The translations under genes and the position numbers were made by a program. 45,148 nt of DNA from Verrucomicrobiaceae bacterium (GTDB taxonomy: Bacteria; Verrucomicrobiota; Verrucomicrobiia; Verrucomicrobiales; Akkermansiaceae), in assembly GCA_027487435.1 (NCBI GenBank), contig JAIYDP010000369.1:1-45148 (forward strand), read 5' to 3'. The notes beneath the pieces were generated by a model, which made no database searches, had not been told where the DNA came from, and saw only the letters and a program-made list of their open reading frames with translations. Below, one piece after another: positions 16,671-24,294 of the stretch (position 1 is its first letter; each line of letters opens with the position of its first letter).

Positions 16671-18050
16671 ATGAAAAAATCCAAATTCCTCGCCCTGCTA
16701 GCCTCCTTCGTACTGTCTTGCGCTGCAACGCTACGTGCCGCGGAGCAGCCGAACATTGTCCTGATGTTCCTTGATGATGCCTCTTACTCGGACTTTCATC
16801 CGTTCGGAAAACCACCCTACCCTACACCGCATGTGGAAAAACTTGCTGCGGAGGGAGTTCGCTACACCCGTTTTTATGTGCCACAAGCGGTCTGCTCGGC
16901 ATCTCGCGCGGCGCTGCTAACCGGTTGTTACCCGCATCACACCCGTGTCGTCAGCGCGATCAGTCCGGGAGCGCCTGGACTTGATCCGCAGTTTCCGATC
17001 ATCGCCGAAACGCTCAAGCAACACGGCTACGCCACCGCTCATTTCGGTAAATGGCACATCGGCGATATTCCAACGACCCGTCCTACCGCGCGTGGCTTCG
17101 ACGAGCACGCAGGCCTCCTCGTTTCTAACGACATGTGGCGACACAATCCCGTGTGGAGCAAACGCGTCGGTAACGCTCCGCTAGCCTACTGGGAAAACGG
17201 CGCGATCAAGATCCCCGACACTAGCCCTGCCGACCAGAAAAATCTCACCGCATGGGCGACCGAGGGTGCAACCCAGTTCATTCGCACCAAGGCCAACAAG
17301 CAGCCGTTTTTCCTCTACGTCGCACACTCTATGCCACACGTGCCGCTGTATTGCCGCGATGAATTCCGTGGAAAATCCGGCGCAGGAATCTTCGGCGACG
17401 TGATGATGGAAATCGACTGGTCGGTGGGAGAAATCATGTCCGCCCTGCGCGAGACTGGCGTTGAAAAGGACACCATCTTTCTCTTCACCTCCGACAACGG
17501 TCCCTGGGACGAATTTGGTAACCACTCTGGAAAAACGCCGTTTCGCGAACACAAAGGCACCAGCTTCGATGGCGGCATACGCTCCGCTCTTACAGTAAAA
17601 TACCCGCGTGAACTCAAACCCGGCACGATCAACGACCGCGCTTTTTGTTCGATCGATCTCTACCCGACGCTCGCTGCACTTGCCGGAGCAACTCCGCCAG
17701 ACAAGCCCATCGACGGCAAAAACCTCTGGCCATTGATGCGCGGCGACGAAGCCGCGAAAAACCCGCATGATCACTATTTCATCTCCACCGGTTGGGAACT
17801 GGAATCCGTCATGACTGCCGATGGCCAATGGAAACTCCACTTGCCACACGGGTACCGTGATGTCGTCCGCCCCGGAAACGACGGCGAACGTGGTGAGACC
17901 AAGATTTCTCGAATCGGGAAATCCTTATTCCGCTTGATCGACGATCCACTCGAAGAAAAAAACATTATCGCCGATCACCCCGAAATCGCAAATCGACTGG
18001 AACAAGCCGCAAATACCCATCTGCTGCAATACCCACTTCCTAGCAAATGA
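16671..18050 (+). CDS. Secreted sulfatase (formylglycine type), first of a pair
   Basis: 459 residues with a signal peptide (about 1-24). Type I sulfatase: the sequence CSASRAALLTG at 75-85 carries the cysteine (75) converted to formylglycine. Metal-binding aspartates are at 35-36 (FLDDASYSD), and FGKWHIGD and TSDNGPWDE are the other active-site blocks. It should cleave sulfate esters in the periplasm or outside. The CxAxR form of the motif, with alanine where proline is usual, is accepted by some maturases. Its stop overlaps the start of the second sulfatase in an ATGA, so the two are co-translated. The maturation enzyme is not in the window. Confidence 0.93.
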   Translation: MKKSKFLALLASFVLSCAATLRAAEQPNIVLMFLDDASYSDFHPFGKPPYPTPHVEKLAAEGVRYTRFYVPQAVCSASRAALLTGCYPHHTRVVSAISPGAPGLDPQFPIIAETLKQHGYATAHFGKWHIGDIPTTRPTARGFDEHAGLLVSNDMWRHNPVWSKRVGNAPLAYWENGAIKIPDTSPADQKNLTAWATEGATQFIRTKANKQPFFLYVAHSMPHVPLYCRDEFRGKSGAGIFGDVMMEIDWSVGEIMSALRETGVEKDTIFLFTSDNGPWDEFGNHSGKTPFREHKGTSFDGGIRSALTVKYPRELKPGTINDRAFCSIDLYPTLAALAGATPPDKPIDGKNLWPLMRGDEAAKNPHDHYFISTGWELESVMTADGQWKLHLPHGYRDVVRPGNDGERGETKISRIGKSLFRLIDDPLEEKNIIADHPEIANRLEQAANTHLLQYPLPSK

Positions 18051-19420
18051 AACATTCTGCTTTGAGCCATTGCGTTGCTGGGATCATCTTCGGCGTGCTC
18101 ACCGCACTTTCCTTACCCTCGCTCGGGGAAGCATCTGCCGCCCGTCCCAACATTTTACTCATCTACACCGATGACCACGGCTACGGTGAAGTTTCCACCT
18201 ACGGCCCGTCGGAAGTCAGCACTCCCCATATTGATCGCATCGCGAAAAATGGCATGCTCTTCACCACGATGCGCGCGAACTGCACCGTGTGTTCGCCGTC
18301 GCGCGCCGCTCTTCTCACAGGTCGCTACGCTGATCGCGTCGGCGTGCCCGGAGTGATCCGCACCAACCCAGATGACTCATGGGGATACTTCAACCCGCAG
18401 GTTCCTACTCTCGCGAATCGGCTTGGCGATTCCGGCTACCACACTGCTCTTATAGGCAAATGGCACCTCGGACTCGAATCGCCAAACACCCCCAACGAGC
18501 GCGGCTTCGCTCACTTTCACGGCTTCCTCGGCGACATGATGGACAGCTATACCACCCACCAACGACAAGGGAAAAACTACATGCGCCTGAACGCAGAAGT
18601 GATTGCCCCCAAAGGCCATGCCACCGATCTATTTTCCGACTGGGCTGCCGAATACTTACGAGGGAGGACAGCAAAGCCCAAACAGCCGTTCTTCCTGTAT
18701 CTCGCCTACAACGCACCACACTTCCCCATCGAGCCACCTGAAGAATTTCTCGCCAAGGTGAAACAACGCGCACCAAAAATGGATCCGAAACGCGCCAGCA
18801 ATGTGGCATTCGTCGAACACCTCGATGCCAGCATCGGCCGCGTGCTCGCCGCGCTCGATGCATCGGGCCTCGCAGAAAACACCATGGTCGTCTTCACTGC
18901 TGACAATGGCGGATCATTGCCCCACGCTCAGAACAACACCCCATGGCGTGGCGGCAAGCAAGATCACTATGATGGCGGACTACGTGTGCCCTTCATGATC
19001 CGTTGGCCCGGTCGTATCAAACCCGGCACCCGCTCGGACTACGCGGGACTAGTCTTTGATCTTTTTCCCACCTTTGTCGAACTCGCAGGCGCCAAGCCGG
19101 ACTCCCAGCTCGATGCCATCAGCCTTGTGCCTTTGTTCAATGGTGGCACTATCGCCAAACCGCGCGATCTCTATTTTGTGCGACGCGAAGGCGGCAACCT
19201 CTATGGAGGAAAAAGCTACGAAGCACTGATCCAAAACGACTGGAAACTCATGCGCAATGATCCCTTCAGTCCCTACGAACTCTACAACCTCAAGGAGGAT
19301 CCAAAGGAGACCAACAACCTTGCCACCAAAAACCGCAAAATATTCGAAAAACTCGCTGCCGCCATGCGCCACCATGTCCAACGAGGCGGAACCAGCCCAT
19401 GGCAAGCTCCCCGACCATGA
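18047..19420 (+). CDS. Secreted sulfatase (formylglycine type), second of a pair
   Basis: 457 residues with a signal peptide (about 1-31). It carries the classic CSPSRAALLTG motif at 82-92, with cysteine 82 the formylglycine precursor. Metal ligands are TDDHGYG (41-47), GKWHLG and TADNGGS. The proteins of the pair are clearly different in sequence, so this is not a recent duplication; different sulfate positions or sugars are likely. The start lies within the stop of the first sulfatase. After the gene comes a copy of the dispersed repeat, then a ferredoxin on the other strand. Confidence 0.94.
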   Translation: MKHSALSHCVAGIIFGVLTALSLPSLGEASAARPNILLIYTDDHGYGEVSTYGPSEVSTPHIDRIAKNGMLFTTMRANCTVCSPSRAALLTGRYADRVGVPGVIRTNPDDSWGYFNPQVPTLANRLGDSGYHTALIGKWHLGLESPNTPNERGFAHFHGFLGDMMDSYTTHQRQGKNYMRLNAEVIAPKGHATDLFSDWAAEYLRGRTAKPKQPFFLYLAYNAPHFPIEPPEEFLAKVKQRAPKMDPKRASNVAFVEHLDASIGRVLAALDASGLAENTMVVFTADNGGSLPHAQNNTPWRGGKQDHYDGGLRVPFMIRWPGRIKPGTRSDYAGLVFDLFPTFVELAGAKPDSQLDAISLVPLFNGGTIAKPRDLYFVRREGGNLYGGKSYEALIQNDWKLMRNDPFSPYELYNLKEDPKETNNLATKNRKIFEKLAAAMRHHVQRGGTSPWQAPRP

Positions 19421-19468
19421 GATTCCCAATCGATCCAAGCATCTACTAGTCCTATCGCGCTGTGGAAC

Positions 19469-19552
19469 CAAAGATGCTGCCCCAAAGTCTCAAATGCCTT
19501 GCGCAGCAAATGATGGAGGCGAATGGCGGCGTTATATTTCGGATTTCGGGAT
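19469..19552 (+). repeat. Dispersed repeat, copy A
   Basis: Begins CAAAGATGCTGCCCCAAAGT and ends CGGATTTCGGGAT. It matches the copy at 28206-28279 closely along its whole length, but has an extra segment of about ten bases in the middle (GGAGGCGAATGGCGGCG). It lies just after the second sulfatase gene, outside coding sequence. Confidence 0.75.
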
Positions 19553-19642
19553 CATTTGCACACCTCGACCCTACGTCGGCAACAACACTCGTTGGATGTG
19601 CAGAAATGAAGAAAAAGGGATAGCGATTATTTTCGCACCATC

Positions 19643-19873
19643 TTACCCATCGTCGCCGATGCTCTCTGTAGGGCAGGCGATGCGCGCTTCTTCCGCGGCA
19701 GTAATTTCCTCGGGAGTGACGGGCTGTTTCCACACGTAGGAAAGTCCTTCCTCGTCGTCGCGCGTGAAGATTTGCGGAGCAAGTTCCCGGCATAAATCAC
19801 AATCGATGCACGATAGGTCGTTGTAGTATTTGCCAGGGACATTGAGCGTATTTTTTTCGGTTCGATCTGCCAT
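19643..19873 (-). CDS. Ferredoxin, single [4Fe-4S] cluster
   Basis: 76 residues. Cysteines 22, 25, 28 and 67 (CIDCDLC and ACP) are the four ligands for one [4Fe-4S] cluster, as in small single-cluster bacterial ferredoxins; the region between them is the acidic linker typical of the family. It is a soluble electron carrier whose partner cannot be told from the context. It is transcribed away from a LysR-family regulator, with starts 70 bases apart and a palindromic site between them, so regulation by that protein is likely. Confidence 0.88.
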   Translation of the reverse strand: MADRTEKNTLNVPGKYYNDLSCIDCDLCRELAPQIFTRDDEEGLSYVWKQPVTPEEITAAEEARIACPTESIGDDG

Positions 19874-19926
19874 GGCGCGAATTCTAGTGCTGATTTTCTA
19901 TTGCGTGAAATTCATTCGTTGTATAA

Positions 19927-19949
19927 ATTCATGCAGAATTTGCATGAAT
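19927..19949 (+). promoter_or_regulatory. Palindromic operator between ferredoxin and lysR genes
   Basis: Perfect inverted repeat: ATTCATGCA (19927-19935), spacer GAATT, TGCATGAAT (19941-19949). It covers the lysR start codon at 19944-19946. An extra AAATTCAT half-like site at 19908-19915 repeats the left edge (AAATTCAT at 19925-19932) at a 17-base interval. A dyad plus accessory half-site is how LysR-type regulators commonly bind, so this is a likely site for the adjacent regulator. Confidence 0.62.
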
Positions 19950-20861
19950 CAACCAACTCTAACCGAATCGGAAATTGATCTCTACTCTCTGCATCTGCTA
20001 CGAATGGTGGCAAAATTCAGAGGCTTCACCGCCGCCTCGCAAGCGTGTGGACTTTCGCAAAGCGCTCTGACAAGACAGGTGCAATCCATCGAATCCCGAC
20101 TCGGGATCAAGGTCTTCGACCGCACCACCCGCACAGTGAAAATCACCGAGCCTGGCGCCGTGCTTCTCCGGGAAACCGAGGCCATTCCTGGCATCCTCGA
20201 CGCGGCGATGAGACGGATTCGCGAGGATTATCTCGGAACGCGACGCGAAATCAGAATCGGACTATCCCACGAATTGGCACTGGCTCACATCGCTGGGATA
20301 TTTCATGCTCAGCAGAAACATCAGCCTGAGATACGCATCGTCGTTTCCCAAGAAGATGGGGCTGCATTGCTGGAAAAGGTGGGCAACTCTCGACTGGATT
20401 TAGGGATACTCACCGCACCCGCGACGCTCTCTGAAAATGTCATGGTAACCCACCAGATGGACGATCAGTTTTCGATCATGACCCCGAGCACCACCGACAT
20501 TGCTGAGGTTTGTGACACGCTTCCACGTTTCAGGAAATGGGCACAGTCGCAGAGCTGGTTGCTACCACCCAAGAGGTCGCGATCACGACAACTCATTGAT
20601 GCTTGGGCCAGAGAAAACCGCATGGAACTACAACCGATCATGGAGTTAGAAAACTTCGATTTGATGATGCAACTCGTCTCGATGAACATGGGGGTCGCTT
20701 TCGTTCCGCGAAGGTCGTATGGAACCTTCCAAAGAAAAAATATCGTCCGAGTTTTTTCTCCTCCCGTGGCATTGCGGAGGCATCTGATCGTGATTTCGCC
20801 AAAACATGGGAAGCCCCCAGAACACGTGCATCGGTTTGTGGAAGGAATTCTCTTCTCCTAA
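19944..20861 (+). CDS. LysR-family transcriptional regulator
   Basis: 305 residues starting at an ATG inside a palindrome; the open frame upstream has no LysR character. The N-terminal winged helix-turn-helix (about 10-70) has the FTAASQACGLSQSALTRQVQSIESRLGIKVFDRTTR pattern, which can be seen as two parts (recognition helix SQSALTRQVQ, then LG-KVFDR). The C-terminal effector-binding domain covers about 95-300. The family usually controls a divergent neighbour, here the ferredoxin, and itself. The ligand is unknown. Confidence 0.92.
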   Translation: MNQPTLTESEIDLYSLHLLRMVAKFRGFTAASQACGLSQSALTRQVQSIESRLGIKVFDRTTRTVKITEPGAVLLRETEAIPGILDAAMRRIREDYLGTRREIRIGLSHELALAHIAGIFHAQQKHQPEIRIVVSQEDGAALLEKVGNSRLDLGILTAPATLSENVMVTHQMDDQFSIMTPSTTDIAEVCDTLPRFRKWAQSQSWLLPPKRSRSRQLIDAWARENRMELQPIMELENFDLMMQLVSMNMGVAFVPRRSYGTFQRKNIVRVFSPPVALRRHLIVISPKHGKPPEHVHRFVEGILFS

Positions 20862-20970
20862 AGGAACGCCGGGGCATCACAAAAAAAGATTCCCTACAGT
20901 CGCAAGTAGCAGCGACTTTCTGGCACTCTGCCTAGTTACTCGGGCCCAAGAAATCATGCTGTTTCTAGGC

Positions 20971-21007
20971 AAAAAAAAGCTCCACGCCCGGATGGACGTG
21001 GAGCTTT
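20971..21007 (-). terminator. Rho-independent terminator of the EF-hand gene
   Basis: On the minus strand an 11-bp perfect stem, AAAGCTCCACG pairing with CGTGGAGCTTT, is followed by a run of T residues (plus-strand A run at 20971-20978). It sits 13 bases after the EF-hand gene's stop. Confidence 0.88.
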
Positions 21008-21020
21008 GGAATGGTTCAGA

Positions 21021-21377
21021 TTACTCAACCTCAGGTGCTGGTGCTTCTTTGTCACCGCGCTTGCCTTTGCCGTCTCTGCCAGGAGGACGCATGCCCTTGA
21101 ATTCTGCTAGGCTCAGTTCGCCATTGGCGTCTTTGTCGATTTTCTTGAAGATTTCTTCGGCTTTTTCAGGATTCTCTTTCGCCCGTGGACCGGCTTTGAA
21201 TTCCGCAAGGCTCACCGAGCCGCTGCTATCTGCATCGAGCTTTTTGAAAATGGCCTCAGCATCAGGGCGTCCTTTGCCGGGTTTTTTCGGACCTTTTGGT
21301 CCTTTTGGAGCGTCTTCTGCGCAGATGAGCGAGGTTGCGACAGCCATCGCACCGATGATGTGGAAGTATGATTTCAT
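21021..21377 (-). CDS. Secreted EF-hand calcium-binding protein
   Basis: 118 residues with a signal peptide (about 1-20). It has two EF-hand loops: D48-A-D50-S-S52-G53 ending at glutamate 59, and D81-K-D83-A-N85-G86 ending at glutamate 92. Each is followed by phenylalanine, and the SLAEFK spacing is the same in both. The flanks are low-complexity, rich in proline, glycine and lysine (GPKGPKKPGKG and PPGRDGKGKRG). Small secreted EF-hand proteins of this kind are frequent in Planctomycetota and Verrucomicrobiota; the role is unknown. A strong terminator follows the gene. Confidence 0.88.
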   Translation of the reverse strand: MKSYFHIIGAMAVATSLICAEDAPKGPKGPKKPGKGRPDAEAIFKKLDADSSGSVSLAEFKAGPRAKENPEKAEEIFKKIDKDANGELSLAEFKGMRPPGRDGKGKRGDKEAPAPEVE

Positions 21378-21496
21378 ATCTTTATCGTAGTTCTAGTGTT
21401 TTTTGTTGAAGGCGGTGGTCATTTGCCGAACCGCTACATTTTGTGAAACTCCACGGCGTCACCATAGTTGCGCGAAATATTTTTCGCATCAGATTG

Positions 21497-21570
21497 CAAA
21501 GATGCTGGCCCAAGGTCTGAAAAGCCTAACGCGGCAAATGATGGCGGCGATCCACTTCGGATTTCGGGTT
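21497..21570 (+). repeat. Dispersed repeat, copy B
   Basis: Begins CAAAGATGCTGGCCCAAGGT and ends TTCGGATTTCGGGTT. It shares the ATGATGGCGGCGATCCACTTCGG stretch with copy C (given here as ATGATGGCGGCG and ATCCACTTCGG), and the left half with copies A and D. Confidence 0.75.
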
Positions 21571-21667
21571 CCATCATCAAAAGCAAAGCTGCGATGCCCA
21601 TGCTCCTATAACACCCCTCAAACCAAAATAATCGGCTATAAAAAATCCTAGTTTTTCTCCAGCACTA

Positions 21668-21694
21668 TTGACCAAACCTCGAATGTGATATTAT
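21668..21694 (+). promoter_or_regulatory. Promoter candidate with almost no leader
   Basis: TTGACC at 21668-21673 and TATTAT at 21689-21694 resemble -35 and -10 boxes, but with a short 15-base spacer. The ATG of the downstream gene is at 21704, only nine bases after the -10, so a transcript from here would be nearly leaderless. Confidence 0.3.
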
Positions 21695-21703
21695 ATCGGC
21701 AAC

Positions 21704-22465
21704 ATGAAATTACAAACGCTTAGACGACAGGTAACTGTAACACTTTTTCTCTTTACGGCGTTGGCAGCACAGGGAGAAATCAAAGTGGAGGTTGGAAAAG
21801 TTTATGACCAGCGTGCTACGCAGAAAATGATGTCGAATCTTACCATCGACTTATTGCTCTCGGGTAAGGAGCTGCTGCAGTTCAAAGGCTACAAGATCGC
21901 TGTCGATAAGGCCGTGGACGACACAGGGCGGAACTTGATCATGAATGATCGCTCTGGCAGCAACGATGGATCATTCTCTGAATTGAGAAAGCCCCTTGGC
22001 TCATACGTGGCAACTGAAGATGAACGCGGAGTTGACTTGCGTTTGCAAAATCCTGCGCGCGAAGCAAAAACGGTGAGCTTGAGCGGCACGCTTTTCTTCC
22101 ACAGTCCTACGGCAGATCCTGCTTCTTTGATCACCGTAAAACCACGAGATCTTTTGAATCAAGCAGTGGATCACCCTGCGTTAAAAGAGGCGAAAATTAA
22201 AATCGTTTTTCAAAAAATCGAGGATGATTCCGTGAAGTATTCGATGAGCGATCCCTCGAAAAAAGTTGCTAGCATCCAGCTTTATGACGGCGATGGCAAA
22301 CGCATCCAACCCAACAGTTGGAGTAAATTCGGTTCGGAAGAAAGTCAAACGTGCACCATCAATGTGAAAAAGTTACCGCCAGTATTCGAGGCTCGATTCC
22401 ATTTGGTGACCGAAAAATCAGTGATCAAGCTGCCATGGAAGCTCGATCAGGTAGCTTTGCCATAG
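21704..22465 (+). CDS. Secreted hypothetical protein
   Basis: 253 residues with a signal peptide (about 1-24, ending near AAQG). Not recognised. The mature part looks all-beta, with alternating hydrophobic residues, and it may contain two similar beta-sandwich halves (around IDLLLSGKELLQFKGYKIAVDKAVDD and IKIVFQKIEDDSVKYSM, each a strand pattern, quoted here as landmarks only). There is one cysteine (TCTINV). No enzyme motif is visible. No ribosome-binding site is obvious, in line with the short leader suggested by the promoter candidate. Confidence 0.7.
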   Translation: MKLQTLRRQVTVTLFLFTALAAQGEIKVEVGKVYDQRATQKMMSNLTIDLLLSGKELLQFKGYKIAVDKAVDDTGRNLIMNDRSGSNDGSFSELRKPLGSYVATEDERGVDLRLQNPAREAKTVSLSGTLFFHSPTADPASLITVKPRDLLNQAVDHPALKEAKIKIVFQKIEDDSVKYSMSDPSKKVASIQLYDGDGKRIQPNSWSKFGSEESQTCTINVKKLPPVFEARFHLVTEKSVIKLPWKLDQVALP

Positions 22466-22504
22466 CCGTATTCCACCCGAGATCCGCAGTAGCGCGCCAG
22501 CAAG

Positions 22505-22584
22505 TCGCAACTAGGCTTTGGTTTGCAGGCCTGAAATTCCTTGAGCGGCGTATGATGGCGGCGATCCACTTCGGCTTTCGGGTT
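22505..22584 (+). repeat. Dispersed repeat, copy C (diverged)
   Basis: The left half (GGCCTGAAATTCCTTGAGCGGCG) is diverged, quoted here in parts: GGCCTGAAATTCCTTGAG and CGGCG. The right half, ATGATGGCGGCGATCCACTT then CGGCTTTCGGGTT, is nearly the same as copy B. It sits between a secreted hypothetical gene and the end of the NlpC/P60 gene. Confidence 0.65.
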
Positions 22585-22599
22585 CAGCCGAAAGCCTCT

Positions 22600-23121
22600 T
22601 CAATACCCAGAAGGGTGGCGGACGTAGAAACCTGTTACCCCACGACGGGCGGGCTTCCAGCTTGGGCCGCTTTCGCCGTTGCCAGAAGATCCGCCAGTAT
22701 CGAGGCGCAAGCCAGCGATGGTCATGAAGACATGGCCTTTGCGCACGTAAATGGTAATCCAGTCGCCATAGCCGCGCTTGCCGTATTTGAAATAGGCGCT
22801 CGAAGTGAGACAGCCGCGCATCAGACCTGCCTCGCGCAAGACGTAGGAAACACTGCCGCTGCAATCGTAGCCGCTGTCATCCTTGCGGGCGTGACCGCCA
22901 CCCCATTTGTAGGGTTTGCCTTGCAGACGATTTCCCGCTGCGATGGCGCGGATCACAGCCTTGGGTGCACGGCGTGGGGCGTATGCCAAGCCATCTCGAA
23001 GTAGAGCCGTTTTGCCATCCTTGAAGCGATAGACAACGGGTTCTTTAGCCTTGACCTGAAAGCATGAGGTTTGCACCAACACGAGAGGCAACATGGCGAG
23101 GATGAGTGCGAAATATTTCAT
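22600..23121 (-). CDS. NlpC/P60-family lipoprotein, likely peptidoglycan endopeptidase
   Basis: 173 residues. The N-terminus is a hydrophobic signal ending in LVQTSC, with cysteine 20 a likely but not perfect lipoprotein site. Residues about 60-170 form an NlpC/P60 (C40) domain: YKWGGGH (71-77), the catalytic cysteine in GYDCSGS (cysteine 87), and histidine 130 in KGHVFM. These enzymes cut peptide stems of peptidoglycan. It lies 15 bases after rdgB on the same strand and is probably co-transcribed with it. Confidence 0.86.
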   Translation of the reverse strand: MKYFALILAMLPLVLVQTSCFQVKAKEPVVYRFKDGKTALLRDGLAYAPRRAPKAVIRAIAAGNRLQGKPYKWGGGHARKDDSGYDCSGSVSYVLREAGLMRGCLTSSAYFKYGKRGYGDWITIYVRKGHVFMTIAGLRLDTGGSSGNGESGPSWKPARRGVTGFYVRHPSGY

Positions 23122-23136
23122 CGGCGCGCACTGTAG

Positions 23137-23724
23137 TTAGGAATGATCGGCTAGCCAAGCCACGACTTGGGAAAGTGCTGCACCGCGATGGCTGAGTTGA
23201 TTTTTTATGGTATCGCCCAGCCGCGCAAAACTCTCTGTGTAGCCATCTGGCACGAAGAGTGGGTCATAACCAAAGCCGTGTTGGCCTTGAGGCTCGGTAA
23301 GGATTTTGCCGGAGCAGCGCCCCTCGAAGTGCGCAACGACATTTCCCTCCCGCGCCAGCACCATGGTGCAAAGGAAATAGGCCGCGCGGTTCGTTACATC
23401 GCGCAGCTCCGCGAGCAAGCGCGCATTATTTTTTGCATGATTGCCCTCCTCACCGCCGAAACTGGAAGACCAAACGCCCGGAGCGCCAGCGAGAGCCTCG
23501 ACGCAAAGGCCAGAGTCATCGGCCAAGACCCAGCCTTGGTGAACGCGGCTGATGGCTACGGCCTTGAGTGTCGCATTGGCAAGAAACGTGTTGCCCGTTT
23601 CCTCGACAGCAGGCCAATCAGCAAAATCATTGGCATCGAGGACATGCCAAGCGGACCCGAGCATTTGGCGGATTTCGGAAGTTTTATGAGCATTGCGCGT
23701 AGCAATGATGAGGTGTTGCATCAT
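23137..23724 (-). CDS. rdgB: XTP/dITP diphosphatase (RdgB/HAM1 family)
   Basis: 195 residues from the ATG at 23724 (an adjacent ATG at 23721 is equally possible); the open frame extending further upstream is not family-like. The enzyme removes non-canonical purine triphosphates (XTP, ITP, dITP) from the nucleotide pool. Motifs: IATRNAHKTSEI at the N-terminus, LADDSGL in the middle and GFGYDPLFVPDGY for substrate binding. It is divergent from the thioredoxin-like gene and upstream of the NlpC/P60 gene on the same strand. Confidence 0.93.
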   Translation of the reverse strand: MMQHLIIATRNAHKTSEIRQMLGSAWHVLDANDFADWPAVEETGNTFLANATLKAVAISRVHQGWVLADDSGLCVEALAGAPGVWSSSFGGEEGNHAKNNARLLAELRDVTNRAAYFLCTMVLAREGNVVAHFEGRCSGKILTEPQGQHGFGYDPLFVPDGYTESFARLGDTIKNQLSHRGAALSQVVAWLADHS

Positions 23725-23805
23725 GCCACGATGATAGCCGATCTTACGGGGGTAGATAAAGAGAAAATTCTTTGCACAAGGGAAGAGAGCGGTCTCGCTG
23801 TTGCT

Positions 23806-24264
23806 ATGAACAATATGAATGGAACAAAAATTTTCACGATGGTGGCTTTTTTCGCGATGAGCCTTTTCGCAAGTGCTGTAACTCCAGGTTGGGTGACGGA
23901 TTTGGACAAAGCCAAGGAGTTGGCCAAAAAGGAGAAGAAGAATGTACTGGTGCAATTTACTGGTTCGGATTGGTGCCCGCCATGCATGATGATGCATAAG
24001 GAAGTTTTTTCCCAGGAGGAATTTACCAAGAAAGCTTCGGAAAAATTCATTTTGGTGGAATTGGATTTCCCGAAAAAAGATAAAGAACTTGCGGACAAAA
24101 ATAAACCTTACGCGGAAGAATACAAAATCGAGGGATATCCCACGGTAATCTTGTTAGACAGCGAGGGAAAAGAATTCAGCAGATTTTTTGCATCGGCACA
24201 TCCGAAAATTGATGCGTTTCTCGCGCATCTCGACAAATCTTTGGAATACAAAGATCTGGATTGA
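23806..24264 (+). CDS. Secreted thioredoxin-family protein with CPPC active site
   Basis: 152 residues from the ATG at 23806 (a second ATG at 23815 is possible); the long frame upstream is the shadow of rdgB. It has a signal peptide (about 8-24), then a thioredoxin fold with the redox motif WCPPC (cysteines 57 and 60) and a cis-proline in EGYPTVIL. The lysine-rich stretch before the active site and the FPKKDKELADKNKPYAEEY insert are as in the periplasmic thioredoxin-like (thioredoxin_7) proteins of this phylum. A role in disulfide reduction outside the cytoplasm is likely. Confidence 0.86.
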   Translation: MNNMNGTKIFTMVAFFAMSLFASAVTPGWVTDLDKAKELAKKEKKNVLVQFTGSDWCPPCMMMHKEVFSQEEFTKKASEKFILVELDFPKKDKELADKNKPYAEEYKIEGYPTVILLDSEGKEFSRFFASAHPKIDAFLAHLDKSLEYKDLD

Positions 24265-24294
24265 TCCTCGCGTTGACGCGCTACTTGCTTTCTT

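Larger units (their letters stand above)
21378..21703. other. Intergenic region carrying a repeat copy and a promoter candidate
   Basis: About 325 bases between divergent genes. It holds dispersed repeat copy B (21497-21570) and, next to the downstream gene, a possible promoter at 21668-21694. The open frame here translates the repeat itself and is not taken as a gene. Confidence 0.5.

Noticed and set aside
21403..21651. 82-codon open frame between the EF-hand and secreted hypothetical genes
   Set aside because: It mainly translates repeat copy B and has no ribosome-binding site. It is treated as part of the repeat.
23725..23997. N-terminal extension of the rdgB frame
   Set aside because: The extension runs over the divergent thioredoxin gene and has no family similarity. 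The family opening starts at the ATG at 23724.
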